From Macrophomina tecta (taxonomy: Eukaryota; Ascomycota; Dothideomycetes; Botryosphaeriales; Botryosphaeriaceae): a DNA stretch of 64,000 nucleotides. The position numbers were made by a program, and so were the translations under genes. Below the pieces are notes generated by a model. That model did not search any database, had not been told where the DNA came from, and worked only from the letters and a program-made list of their open reading frames with translations. Positions 11,710 through 24,329 of this stretch are shown in pieces. The first letter of the stretch is position 1. The number at the start of each line of letters is the position of its first letter. The stretch spans positions 1,674,001 through 1,738,000 of the forward strand of contig JAKSGN010000033.1 of the NCBI GenBank assembly GCA_024180945.1, in the 5' to 3' direction.

Positions 11710-12270
11710 TCAAACCTCGGAGGACGTGGCCACATCCCTGTACGATTCATTGAGGACCGCGGTCGAGCTATCTGTTAGCATTGCAGCTTCAAGTCTGCTT
11801 TTGCAACTGCGGAGCTGGTGATGTCGAAAGGCGCGGGAGTTGCAGGTTGCCACGAACCGATCCAGGTCACACGTGCTTGCTCCGGCAAGTCCAGCATACC
11901 AAGAAAGATCCTGAGAGTGTACATCATTCTGTTTCAAGTTATGAAAGCCACCGATCCGAACTGTCTTCAGAGTCTTCAGATTCTTGAAGACCTCGGTAGC
12001 ACAGCCTTCCACTCCTTGCTTTCATCAAATCTCTTCTGCCGGGCGAGGCGATTCAGTAGTGTTCCAGCGCATCAACATTGTTCGAATTCCGAATCCGTGC
12101 TTCTGAGCGCGGGCTTGACAATTTTGATGGATTCTTCGAATTTCGACGGTTCCTGGTCTCCCTCTACTGGAGTAGCTTGCTTTAGCACTCTGTTGAGCCC
12201 TTCTTCCTTCATTCGTACGCTTCTGGTGACTGCAGTCTGTGCTGATGGTACTTTAATGAACTCGAGTTTC
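11710..12270 (-). pseudogene. Relic of an F-box/LRR-like fungal protein
   Basis: On the minus strand one frame reads LEFIKVPSAQTAVTRS, then MKEEGLNRVLKQA, then FEESIKIVKPALRSTDSEFE, from about 12262 to 12090. An in-frame TGA interrupts it. It resumes as LLNRLARQKRFDESKEWKAV. It then shifts frame into TEVFKNLKTLKTVRIGGFHN, with its stop at 11710. The helix followed by the phrase NLKTLKTVRIGGF is typical of the C-terminal part of fungal F-box/leucine-rich proteins that have no known substrate. One stop and one frameshift without splice sites to explain them indicate decay. The N-terminal F-box itself was not found. Confidence 0.55.
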
Positions 12271-13569
12271 CTTCAAAATCAACCGGCGCGGGTCAGATGG
12301 AAGTAGCTACAGGGATTGAGAACAGAGGAGGATGGATTTGACTAGGTTCATGGTGCATGAAGCGGTCCCGAGCGTCCTGAGGCTTTGCATGATGAGCCGA
12401 GGAGGGTCTTGCTGAAGACAAGCTGCGTGTGTTGGTCATCCTGTAGGGGCTGGCAACACCGAGAGATGAATGGCCCTGGCCGGGGTGCTTTTGGTTTCTG
12501 TGGGTTAGCCCACTATGTCTATTTGTGTTTTTGTAAGCTCCGCCAGCGTCTGAAGTGAGTGCACGGCGTTTGGCTGACGCGGGGGGACTGAGCGGATAGA
12601 GAATGACAAGTCTTCGCAGGGAATATCGCAGGAGGTACTCTCTTGGGCCAAGGCGCATCTTGTTGCCATGGGCATTTCCTCGCCCGTACTTAACCATCTC
12701 CAAAGACAAGATTGAGATTCTTGATTGCGAAACGGGTATGTGCTGGGAGTCTATGGTGTTTGACCGAGAAGTAGTGGGAGTGTTGGTGCTTTGGGTCGCT
12801 TGAGGTGAGTGGAGACGCCGCCGGCGCTTTACTCCGCGTGGCGGGTACGAGGACTAAAGTAGGAGGCTGCGACTGCGCTGCATCTCGGACGGGGCGGTGA
12901 AGGTGAGAGGTCAATTGCGTGGTAATCAGCAAGCCGCTTGGATTCGTGCTCATCTGCGTGTCTGACATCGTCATCAACCCCGCCCTTGCGTGTAAGGACG
13001 GCTCCCCGGGCTGGAGCTATGATGTTGTGGCCTTGAGGCTCTGGAACTGGCACCGAGTCGATGGCGCTTGGTGGTTTGTGCGGTAAAGCGAAGCACAAAG
13101 CGCGATAGTGCGTTAGAGCTGCTGTCGCAACTAGCCGAACTGCTCCGCATGGCAGCAAAGAGTTCGCAAGGGTCGCGACAACGAGGGAAGTGAAACGAAG
13201 AAAGGGGAGGGCGTTATGACGAAGGCCGGGGCTTGTTGCTGGCAGAGGCGCACGGGTCTCGGAAATGGCCAGGTAGAAGAGTCAATAGATTGATGGTCCA
13301 AGATCTGATTGAAGTCGGTGAGCAGTCGAGTGGCGAAGTGATCGTGCCGGCCGCCTGTTATTTCAGTCATTTCTACTCACTAGCGTGACCACCTTTCCAT
13401 CTTCCATGCACCCGGCTCAACCGGTGGAACCAGACTACAGTCACTACTCTGCTTCGCTACTCTCCAACAGTCCGCGACTGACTTCACGCACCCTCTTCAC
13501 TTGCAGTAGCGGCAAAGCAGTTCCAACCAATGTGTCGAGTAGTATAAAGTCGTAGGAATGTATGTCGTT

Positions 13570-13727
13570 ATTGATTACTGTGAACTTACACCACCCACGA
13601 TTTGCGCCTTCCAGCCCTTAACGAAGTAGCCATCGCCGTAGTTCTGCTCAAGGCCTTCAGTTGGCCAGAGCTCTGAGGTATCAAAAGTATCTCCATGGTT
13701 GTGCGGCAGGTGTATGCAATAGCTTGA
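13570..13727 (-). pseudogene. Short coding-like relic
   Basis: A minus-strand frame reads HLPHNHGDTFDTSELWP, then EGLEQNYGDGYFVKGWKAQIVGG. It is bounded by stops; the downstream end could be a splice donor (GTAAGT near 13590). About 100 bp upstream another frame carries MENWTFKTTESSSNTSVV, then a stop, then LLSWEDLVYVIIPCNLW. The composition is convincingly protein-like, but no start or family is visible. I treat it as remains of one or two genes. Confidence 0.35.
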
Positions 13728-13892
13728 CCTTCAACGTTTCGCCCACTTCGCCTTTCTACTTACTCCAGAGGTTGCATGGTATAATCACATAGACGAGGTC
13801 CTCCCAGGAGAGCAGCTATACAACACTGGTGTTACTGGAAGACTCGGTCGTTTTGAAGGTCCAATTCTCCATTCCATTTACGAGCATGATCC

Positions 13893-13912
13893 AAAAAAAA
13901 AAAAAAAAAAAA
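13893..13912. repeat. Poly(A) tract, 20 nt
   Basis: Twenty consecutive A, about 430 bp downstream of the F-box protein stop codon in genomic order and outside any gene. Confidence 0.9.
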
Positions 13913-14338
13913 GACCTAACAAAGTAGCCTTCCCTCGCAGAAAAAGCCCGAAACAGCCCACGCGTAAAACCATTGAGGGCGTGACGAATTAAAGTACATG
14001 TGCTCGTCGTCATTATTAGAAAAAGAGTAGATAGGAAACCGTCAAAAAGTAGAATAGCCCCTTTTGACTTTTGGCTAGCCGTACGAAACGCCGCGCACCA
14101 GTTATGGATGCAGAATGTGAAGACAGACAGCGGGGTACCTATACAAGAGTGTGTCGAAGGAGCATGACCATCAACACCTCTTGCTTGTTAAGAAAAGCAA
14201 AGGGGTGAGCATAGGAAATTGAAAGACACAAGAATGAAAAGAAAAAATCAGTCCGAGCAATGGAGTAGCAGCGCATGAGCCTGGCTCCTCATTATGAAGT
14301 CACCGATTGCTAGCTGCGATGAACTGTGGTTCATTTAA

Positions 14339-17300
14339 TTAAGCAGGCTCTTCAACAAAGGCACTTTCTCTCTGTCTTTCCCCCTCCCTGTCTCCTGGGG
14401 GCGGATTTGACGGCTGATGAGGTGGCGGCACCGAGGAATCCATGTCATAACCACGTCCCTCCTGCTCGGGGTAGTAAGGCCGGACACCATGCTCAGCAAA
14501 GTAAGGTCTTCGCTCGGGGTAATAGACATAATGTCTATCCTCATGTACCGGCTCGTATCTGCATTGGCGTTCATATGGCAGATATTCGACATAATGCCCA
14601 TGACTTTCAGGTGGCGGGCCCGGTGCATACCTATGATCATGGTATGGATCCCGGATTCGAACATACTCGATGACCTCGCCATATTCATTGACGTAGGCTG
14701 AAGGCGGAGGAGCAGCAGGAGCAGCATCGGCGTAGCGATAACCGGGAGGAGGGCCGGGAGAATATTGCTCCCGTTCCTCATACGGCATATATTCTCTTGG
14801 CGGAGAATGGTGCGGATAGTGGGAACCAAAGCGGCCGTCGTACATAGGTGGCCCAGGGCTGCGACGCTCAGATCGTTGTCTTGGTTCAGGGGCGCTTGTG
14901 CCTTCTCTTGTTGGTGATTTCGACTGCTCTAATTGGCGGCGGGCTGCTTCGTAACGTCCGTATCTACTACTGCGTGACCGGACGAGACGGTGACTATAAT
15001 GGTAAGGTTCTTCTGGATACATGCCGACCCGCCGATACCGGGAAGGCGCATAGGTGTAACGCCGCGGTTCTGGCTCCCTGCGCCGGACAGGTCTGTAATC
15101 CTCTTCGCGGGAGTACCTTGAGCCGTGTGAGTAACGAGGATGGTGAGGCTCTGGTTCCGCTGTGGACCGACCGCCACGGGGTACATATTGTTCATAGCCA
15201 TTATCTCGAGCAGGATTACTCTGCGGGGCCTGCCCATCAGCAGTCTCTTCAGCACGAGTAGCGGCATCCTTCGGCGCTCGAGAAGATTGCCTCGTCCTGT
15301 TTTCTGCATGCTCCATCTCGTCTTCGTCGCGAGCAGCCCTTGATACGTACTCGCGCACCCGCTCACCAGTAGCCAGGTCATCTAGAAAACGATCCGCGGC
15401 TGCCTCCACATCGGGAGGCATAGGGCTTCGTGTCTCCTGCTTGATGCTGTTGGTTTCAGTGTTCTCTTCGTTCCTCTGCCGTGACACGGGACGGTTCGGA
15501 TTGGCCGGCGACGGAGCAGCACTAAGCTCTGGACGATCGAGATATCGCAGTCCAGCACGTGTAGGAACACGCTCATGCGCCTCAAAATCTCTCCCCCCTG
15601 AATATCTCTCTTCGCGCCTTGGACGGTCCCAAGTCTCCTCGTACACGCGGCCGTAGTAGGAGTAGCGTCGGGAAGCCGCAGGACTGAGAGGAACGTAACT
15701 TTCGCGACGATGGGCAGAGTACCCGTGCTCATCGAATTCTCTTGGGACCTAACGCCCTTGTCAGCTATGAGCATGTAATAGTTGAGACATACGCACGTAA
15801 TATCGAGGCTCCTCGTAGTATACCGTCCGCATCCTGCGATCACCCCGAGGACTGTGAGAACGATCAATTGGACGGCGTGACATCCTAGATTCCTCCGGCT
15901 CGAGAGTGCGGTGGCGGGTGTAGTACTCGCCATCGCCGGACGGAGGAGCTGTTGGAGGGGCCATTGGTGACCGAGCTGTTGGAGAATCCCCATAGTCGGT
16001 ACCAGAGAGAGGCGGCGGCCTGGCTCGTGGTACAGGTGTGGGCTCCTGACGCTGCTCGTGGCGGGCTTCATTTTGGTCATCCGCAAATCGAGAGCGCAAC
16101 GGAGAAGCTTCCCGAGGCGGGTTGGCGGGTCTCCCAGTCTCAAGGTCCTCGTCATCAGGAACGGTACCTATGTGGGGCAGAGGAGAGGGAAACAAGGTTG
16201 GGAATGCTTCTGCAATGATCCGGAGCTTATGGTCGTCCATCCCAGGAGATTGGACGAGCGCCGATATTACACTGTCGTCAGGAAGGTTGATCATATCTTT
16301 CTTCCAGTCAGACTGCGGGCCCGGACTGACATCGTGCGCCCCGGGCACTGCTCTTTCCATATGCTCAGACTTGAAATGAAGAACCAAAGACAGAAGACTA
16401 GGGAAATTCCTCTCCAATGAGTGGGAGGAAGAAGAAGAAGAAGAATTGAAAGGGGCAGCGTGGTTATGAAATCCCAGCGCACAAGCTTTACAACGAAGAC
16501 CAGTGACAGAATTCAAAGGATGCATAGAATGATGAGAATCGAGAGCATCTGCAAAGAGATCCAAGCTAGGTTCGATGCCGAACCGCAGATTAAAGTGGTA
16601 CAGGATGTGGTAAATCACCACACAGAGCCTTACACTCGGAGGCAGATCTCTGACCCCAGATGTAGATGTCCAGAAGTCCCTGGCCACATCTGTCAGCACC
16701 TGCATTTGTTCTCGATAAACATTTGTTGCTGGAGGTCCTCTGGATCCTGCCACGGACAGTGCCGGAGGAGATTCATGAGGGCCGCCACGGTAGGGTCCAT
16801 AGGGTCCAGTTCCAGCCGGTGGCGGACCGTACTGACCCTGAGCAGGGTCAACATAGACTGGCAGAGGAGGAGGCCCGAAGTTTGCTCCCGGAGGAGTGAA
16901 TCCCGATCCTTGGGGTTGCTGACATTGAGAGTAGCCGTCAAAAGCATATGAACTATCGTGCCACTGCGCTTGTGAAGAGCCTGCGTATAGGGGCACGGAT
17001 CCAGAAGGCGGGCCATAAGATTGCGGAGCTCCATGTGGAGGGCCGTAGAAGTTAGCACTTGTGGAGACAGGAGGAGGCGGAAAGGGTCCGTTGGTGGATC
17101 CGTATTGGGCATATGGTCCCGGGCTGGATTGCACGAAAGGGTGAGGCGTGCGCGAGGCAGCTTGAGACATCGGTGCCCCACCCTGGGAGAACCCACCATA
17201 GGGATAGGCAGGGTAAGCATGCTGAGCTGGGCCTGGGCCGGGCATTGAGGACGGAGGATGTCCGTTATAGAATCCATATCTGGCTTTTGATGGATCTGGA

Positions 17301-19409
17301 TGGAACGGAGGCTCCTCAGGCCAGTCGGCTTCCTTCCAACAAACGACCACGTTGCCCACACTGAAAGCAGTGGTGTGCTTCGCGCCGTAGTGCTGGATAA
17401 TGCCTTCGAAGCCATACCATTTAGGATTGCCTTCGCAACCCTCACCATTGCAGAGGAATAACTCCTTGCGAAACTGTTCAGTTAGCGGCTTGATCTTGTT
17501 ATCAAATACCCATTTCATGTTCTCCAGAAGTAAGCGTCTCGTCGGAGGACCCGTAGGAGGATCCTCGCGGATTTCTTGTCCGGCAGCGAGGGCGGCCTCA
17601 TCCTCCTGAGCAAGGTCGGCGTAAAAGCGGCTACGAATTTCAATCAAAAGATCAGCAGCAAACTGAGGACAGTTGTCTTTGGTAAGGGAGCGGCCTTCCA
17701 TCCAGTCACGTTGGGTGATATCGTCGGCATAGGCACCTAGTTTCTCGCGCACTGGTCTTTGCACTTCCTCCCACTCACGCTCAAGCACTTCTCGAACCTC
17801 CTTGAGGCTGGCGTCCTGCTGACGCCGGTCTTCCAGTTTGACTTGGAGTGCAGCCATCTGAGCAGCACGTTCGTGCTCAACTTTTTCAGCTTCATCGCGT
17901 TGGGCTTCCAAACGAGGCTTCAGCATTTCCCACGCCTTTTCCGTCAAAGGGGAAGAAATCTGGCAAGCAGCTTGAAAAGCTTTCATATGGCGAAGTACAT
18001 TGGGAGAGATGGGCGGATTGAATTCCTGGCAGCGGCGCTCAATCTCGATCTTACGAGCTGCCTTGGCCTCATTTGCATCCCGGATGCTTCTTTCCGGACG
18101 AGCAAGCTGGGAAGCTCCAGGAGACAGGCTTTGAGGTGCCGTTGACTGTTCTGCTGAAGTGACAGGATATTGTGAGGTGTAGGAGGCAACTTGAAGAGGA
18201 TAATAGTTAGTACCGTCGCAGTGTGTGGACATTTATCCTGAGATTCTAAGAAAGTTGGAATTCGCCTCATGCTGCAAGCACCGTTGAGCCTCGGACTAAT
18301 GGAAAGGGCAAACTCACCAGCTCTCGGCACACCGTTCATGGGGAGTTGTCTCGCAGCGGCATGTACGGGAACCGTTTGTTGACTGCTCGAGGCAATTGAA
18401 GAGGGGGAGACTGATTGTTGCCTGGGAGGATGCAAGTCTTGGAAACCACCCTTGCGTTCCCACCTTTCCCAGCGTTCGGCGTCCGCCATTCTGCGTCGCC
18501 CCATGTCTTCAAGACCCTTGAGCCATTCTTCTCCGGCAGCAGGCCCCAGAGCGCGGACTTCTTCAAACTGGCGGTTGATGTCCTGGACATGTTCTCTGTA
18601 AAACCACTTGGATAATGTGATATTGGGCGGAACAGGAGTCGAAGTGAGAATGCTGGACGGGACAGTGTGCAAATTGTGCGTGACGAAAACGCAAGGCAAT
18701 GCGGCGAGAAGGGCTGTAGAGGAGACGGCGAAGAGCAGAGATTGTTCCTGGCAGCCAAGTTAGAAGTCGAACAAGGGGGTAAGAAGATGAAACGACAAAC
18801 CGATTGAGAGCGCTCTTCCAAGCATTTGCCACACGATCGTATGCCAAAATGCCAAATGACACGAACTCCATCCGCCCCCGGCCCACCTTCCCATACGCTT
18901 GCAGGATGAGGATCGAAGCGAGGAGTCTTGCTGCAGAATTGGCAGCGGCGGCCCTTTAGCAGACGCCACATGCTCAACTCAGAGTGAGCCATGAGCGGGC
19001 GCGGGATGGTAGGGAAATACGTCTTGCGGGCAGAAGACCATATGGACTCGGAGCTGACAAGGCGCTGCGAGGGGGGAAGATGTGAGCCATGGTCTGGTTC
19101 ATCAACGCGGGTGAGAAGAGTATAGAAAGCACGGTTGACCTGCAGCAGTCGACCGAGGGATACGGGAGGGAGGTAAAGAAAAACATTCTGCCAGAGGTGC
19201 GCAGGCAGGCCTGCAACAGGCGGGAGGTGGGCAGCAGAATCGGGCAGGCCAAGACGACGGCGCTTGTCAGGAGCGTCAGCATCTCCGTCGGCCTTCCGCT
19301 TGCCTGCAGATTGAGACGGGTAAGGCTCGGGCTCGACAGCGCTCGAGACGGAGGGCGGGTGAAAGTGGGAAGAGCTCGCGCTCGTCGGCAGGCTGGGAGG
19401 CCGCTCCAT
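14339..19409 (-). CDS. Large F-box protein with C2H2-like zinc sites and Arg/Tyr/Pro-rich tail
   Basis: There are four exons: 19409-18801, 18747-18318, 18189-15797 and 15748-14339, giving 1613 residues. Intron 2 has a perfect TACTAAC branch site; intron 1 has an unusual GTTTGT donor. Residues about 35-52 form a nuclear-localisation-like stretch (GKRKAD...DKRRR). An F-box follows at about 66-105 (GLPAHLWQNVFLYLPPVSLGRLLQVNRAF). CQFC and CGKC pairs come next. A coiled coil lies in exon 3. There are two zinc-finger-like sites (CNGEGC...HYGAKH; CKAC...HFKSEH), then a long Pro/Gly/Tyr-rich region and an Arg/Tyr/Pro/Glu-rich tail. The F-box implies recruitment to an SCF ubiquitin ligase through Skp1. 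The substrate is unknown. The protein matches a large conserved ascomycete F-box family known to me only as uncharacterised. Confidence 0.85.
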
Positions 19410-20224
19410 CACTCGAGCTCGTCAGCTAGCAGCGATCATGGGCGAGCTGCAGAGTCGAACGGCCGTGTGGAGCTGGGACACACGGCGGGAGCCTCGAAGT
19501 GCTAGCAGGTGGACATATGAGGGCGGCTCTGGAGGGTTGGCGAAGCGCGGCAGGGATGAGGTGGGCGTTGAGGGAGCGGAGAGCGGCAAGGCGACGGGCG
19601 AGCTGCGGCTTCATATGGATGGTGTTCGGCTCGCCGCCTTACTTTGCGGCAGCCAATCGGGAGTGGCGCCCGTCTTCCCCGCGGCCCACCCCCGATGCGC
19701 GCGTGTTTGGGAAGATGGCAACAGAACAGCCAGCCTGCAGGTCCAGTGTCCGGGCGCGGCTGTATCGCGCGGACCGTGGCATCCATGTCTGGCCGACGGA
19801 GCTGCAGCCGTAACCATCGACAGCCTCGCTGTCGCCATAGCCCTCCTTGGATTGCACCCGTACCGCGCAGGGCCGAGGGGGGTAATCTATGCTGTGATCT
19901 GTCGTCGTAACGAGGCGGCGGTATTAGCGCTAGCCACTTTGGGAGGCCGGGTTATTAGGCGGGCTGAATGATCCGTCGCGCAGTCCAAGCGATGACGCGC
20001 TCGTAAGCCCAACCTTGAAGCTGAAGCCGCCCCCATAACCACCAGTCTTCAAACAGCTGCGCTCTCACGCCAGACACCACGTTCGCTCGCTGCAGGCATC
20101 TCCATCCACCTCCACGCCTGCATACTCGCAAACTCCCCCTCTCTGTCCCCCGCAGCTTGCGCGCCCCTCCCGCGCCCCGTCCCGCTTCCCCCGGAGCCCC
20201 TCGTCTGGGCTACTGCCTGCCACC
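19410..20224. promoter_or_regulatory. Shared upstream region of the F-box gene and ABP1
   Basis: The start codons of the leftward F-box gene (19409) and the rightward ABP1 gene (20225) are 815 bp apart, so this stretch must hold both promoters. The last 200 bp before ABP1 are C/T-rich. No specific regulator site was identified. Confidence 0.5.
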
Positions 20225-22888
20225 ATGGCCTCCCTCAATACATCCACCAACGGCCCCACGATCAGGCGCAGCTACGAGAACGTCGTCAATGCGCCTCCGC
20301 CCTCCGGGCCTGCCGCCAACTCACCTACCTACGGGCAATGGGCTGTCTTCTCCGTCTCCGCGCCCCTGGCGAACGCCTTTCAGGCCGACACCGGCAAGGA
20401 GAGCGTTCTCAAGGTCCAGACTTCCGGAGGTCAGCATCGTCTATCTCGCATCTGCCGCCCAGTCCCACACTGACATGCTCGCTGTGATAGAGGGTGAATT
20501 GGCAGATCTGATTGACGAGTTCTCCGACGGTCGCATCCAGTTCGCCTTTGTCAAGGTCAAGGACCCCAACACCGGCCTCCCCAAGAACGTCCTGGTAGCA
20601 TGGGTCAGTACTGCGGCCCCGCCCGACAAAATCTCCGCTGACCATATCTTCCAGTGCGGCGAAGGCGTCCCTGAACGCACCAAGGGCTACTTCAACACCC
20701 ATCTTGCTGCTGTGTCCAAGCTCCTCCACGTACGCCCCACTGCGCCTCTCCCCCGTGATCAGTGCTGATTGACCTGGCAGGGCTACCACGTTCAAGTTAC
20801 AGCACGGTCTGAGAGCTCCCTGAGCCCAGAAGGTATTATCCAGAAGGTCTCGGATGCTTCAGGTGCCAAATACTCAGCCGGGGACGCTCCGCCCCCGGTA
20901 GCCAGCCGTCCGCCGCCCCCAGTTGCTTCGAAGCCAGTCTTCACGCCTACCCGTGTCGGAGGCGGCGGATCTGGCTTTAATCCGCTCGCCCGCTCGCGCG
21001 CTACTCCTTCCTCTCAGAATGTGGACGAAGATGGGTGGGGTGCAGATGCTCCTCCGGTGACGAGGTCGCAACTCGAGAAGGTCGAGTCGGCATACAAGCC
21101 CACCAAGGTCAACCTCGCAGATCTTACAAGGCAGAACGAGGATGCTACTCGAACTGCACCCGCGAGGAACGATACCCCCGGCGACGTGGTCAAAGGCGGA
21201 TACCAACCAATTGGAAAGGTTGACATTGCTGCCATCCGGAAACAGGCCGCCGAGTCAGGTCAGCTCAAGGACGATCGTCCCGCTCCAGTCAAGGGAACCT
21301 ATGAACCCGTCGGCAAGGTTGATATTGCCGCCATCCGAGCCAAGGCTCAGGGCCCTGCTGCTTCGCCTGCAAACATCTCCCCAGCTCCAACTGGCGGCTC
21401 TGCTGGTGACGAGGAAGCTCCCAAGTCCTTGGCGGAGCGATCTGCTGCTTTCCAGCAGCAGAACGAGCGCCTTACCACCCTGCCCAAGCCGAAAGTCGCA
21501 AACAAGTTCGGAAACACTGGCGCTTTCACCGGCACCAAGCCGCCTGCGCCAGCCTTCGCCCCCAAGCCTGTGGCGGCGACTGCCCCTATTGGAACGGCAG
21601 CCAAGACGTTCGCGGATGAAGGTGGAAAGACACCGGCACAGCTCTGGGCAGAAAAGAAGGCACGTGAACGTGGTCTTAGTGGTTCTGGTGATCTTCCGCC
21701 TCCTTCAGCTGCGCAGCCCATTGCTAGCCAGCAGAGTGGTTCTGGTGGGTGGAAGAGCGGTTACACTGGAAAGAGTTGGGCTCCTGTGCAGACAACCCAC
21801 ACTGGAGCCAGCAACCTCAGCGCCCAGCGCACTGGAGAGGTCGACCATCCCCAAGAGGACGCTCCATCATCGCCCGCCGGCGGCGTCAGTGCGCTTCGGG
21901 ACCGCTTCAAGGAGGCCCCGCCTATGGGAGCCGGTGCTTCAAGACCTGTACCGCCGCCGCAGGATGAGCCCGCACCTCCTCCGATGGATTTGGCTAGCAA
22001 GCCGAACGCAGGCCGTGGTGTTCCCGTTCCCGGTTTGCCTATCCGCCCGACAGAGGATGAAAGACCTGACGAGGAGCACGTGGCCGTCCCGCCTCCGCCT
22101 GCGCAACCCCGCAGCCCCACTCCGCCTTCCCCTGACGTTCGCCCAAGCTCGCCGATCCGTATCATTCAGCCTGTCGCGAGGAGCGCCGAGCCCGAAATCG
22201 AGCCGCCGGAAGAGCGTTCTCCGCCGCCGCCGATGCCCGCCGAATCCATCTCTGCTGCTGCCTCCGCCGCTAGAGACCACCTCACCGACGAGCCTCAGGT
22301 TGAAGACCATAATCCGGCGCGTGGAGCCGGTATTGCGGCTGCTGAAACGTCATTCGGCGCCGGCGCTGGCGCTGGTCACACAAGTGCCCAGACTGGCGGC
22401 AAGCGTGCTGTTGCGCAATATGACTACGAGAAGGCTGAAGACAACGAGATTGAACTAGCCGAAGGTGAATTGATCACGGACATCGACATGGTGGACGAGG
22501 ATTGGTGGATGGGCCAAAACTCTCGTGGCGAGACAGGTCTCTTCCCCAGCAACTATGTCGAACTGGTTGAGGATGAGGAGCCTGCTGCGCCTGCAGCTGC
22601 ACCCGCACCCCCTGCAGCACCTCCGGCTGCCGGTGGTAACAAGGCACCTACGGCCACGGCTCTGTACGATTATGAGGCCGCCGAGGACAATGAGCTCAGC
22701 TTCCCTGACGGAGCTACCATTACCGGAATTGTAAGTCATACTCTTCCTTGGCCCAACGCTGGGCATCTTTGCAGAGTTCAGATAGCTGACAAACATTGCA
22801 GGAATTCCCCGATGAGGATTGGTGGTTTGGCGAGTTTGGAGGAAAGTCTGGCCTGTTCCCTGCCAACTACGTCCAGCTCGATGAGTAG
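20225..22888 (+). CDS. ABP1: Actin-binding protein Abp1 (drebrin-like), ADF-H plus two SH3 domains
   Basis: There are five exons: 20225-20429, 20491-20603, 20655-20729, 20781-22730 and 22802-22888, giving 809 residues. The N-terminal ADF-homology domain covers about residues 20-155 (FAFVKVKDPNTGLPKNVLVAW, then KGYFNTHLAAVSKLLHGYHV). A central region carries three related motifs: TKVNLADLTRQ, then twice a GKVDIAAIRK/A unit. A Pro-rich linker follows. Two SH3 domains end the protein: about 672-730 (AVAQYDYEKAEDNEIEL...DWWMG...GLFPSNYVEL) and 753-809 (ALYDYEAAEDNELSF...DWWFGEF...GLFPANYVQL). In fungi Abp1 binds F-actin at endocytic patches, activates Arp2/3 and recruits partners through SH3-proline contacts. 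The last intron splits the second SH3. The ATG sits in a CACCATGG context. Confidence 0.95.
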
Positions 22889-24329
22889 AGAGCCCGGTAT
22901 GGTGGATGATATTTTGAAGGGCCAGAAAATGCCTTTGAATCTCGATGCTATTCATGCTACTCTGCAGAATACCTTAAGTGCCTAGTTCAAAATCCCAAAA
23001 GCGGTCAAACTTGTTGGTAGCGAAAGAGATGACCGTTGTAAACGCTTGACTTTTTTGCATGTGAAACTACCTTGCCATATCAGTCACGTGCTGTAAGAGA
23101 TGCCGAAAGCAAGTAAGCATTGAAGCTTTGTCAGCTTGATGGAGGTTAATTACCTGGTAGGTATTCTTCCAATTCTACGAATATGCGCGGGGATAATCGC
23201 AGTGGCTATTAGACGAGGGTGATAAAAGACCGTTTGCTGCGGGGCCAAACTCAGGGACCGGCCGACTCCTTCCCGTCCTTTTGCCAGCTCTGAATGGGAG
23301 AGACTTTCAGCGGGCCGCACTCGCCAAAGCACCTTGAAAGTCAATTTTCTAGCGATCAGCGGCGGATCTTGCACAGATTGGACAATGAGGAGGCTGTGCG
23401 ACCACTCGCGAACCATCAAAAGAAAATCAGGCCAGATTATTCACGAAGCTAACCTCAGTTGCCCCCTTTCCCCGAGACTGACTTCTCTTGGATTCTGGAA
23501 ACTTCCAACCAGCGTGTATGAGCGATATTATATCCGAAGCAGGTGAGCATGTCCGGTCCAGTTACTCTTTCACATGGTATTGTCTCTCTGCTTGCGTGAG
23601 ACAGAGGTTGCACGTTTGCTCATTGAATGTTGTGTGTACCCTGTATCGGTGCGTATGGTGTTTGATTTCCGATAGATCTTGTTTCCTTTTTTTTTTTTGC
23701 CTCCTAAGACAGCGCCGATGGATAAACCACTAATTTCCTTCCGCTTATCGAAGGATGCGCGGCAGCGGCAGCACTCGCTAGATTTGCGATGAAATGCAGG
23801 TTGGCGGCTAGTTGTTTCGAGGCGGAGCCGCCCCACAGTTATACCGGATAGGGGCAGGGACGTCGTTAGGATGCTTGGTTGCTGAACCTGGTTGCGGGTG
23901 AAGTGAGCCGCGGGCGGCGCGCCTTGCATCCCGTGAGAGCCGCGAAAAGCAACCCAACGAGTGACAATGGCGGCGGCCTCTTCCGTCTGCGGTAGCCATC
24001 AATAGAGCATGTGTACATAGATCGGAGACCTACGCGCCATGTTTGGGGTTGTCCACGTCTTGACCGTGGCCGTTGCCAACATGACGATCCTGCTTTTGCT
24101 TGTTAGGCATTTTTGTCAGCGGAAAGCGGTGGTCATCGCGCTGTGGATTCAGCGGACATACTCATGCAAGAAAACGTGGAAGAAGAGTATATGTGCTTAG
24201 GGCGGTTATGCGAACGGAAGTGCCATACTTCCACACGAACGCTCTGGACCTATACCCCGTCTCAATTCTACTTTTGCGGGCCTTCTAACTCTCAATTGTC
24301 AATAGAACTGGCATGGGATATATAATAGC

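Noticed and set aside
12293..12977. Minus-strand frames upstream of the F-box relic (MMTMSDTQMSTNP...; LRYSLRRLVILYPL...)
   Set aside because: Possibly the relic's N-terminal part, but no F-box motif could be read and the frames do not join by visible splice sites, so they were not annotated.
21142..22458. 438-residue frame inside ABP1
   Set aside because: Plus-one frame of the long ABP1 exon, Ser/Arg/Leu-rich; a shadow of the real gene.
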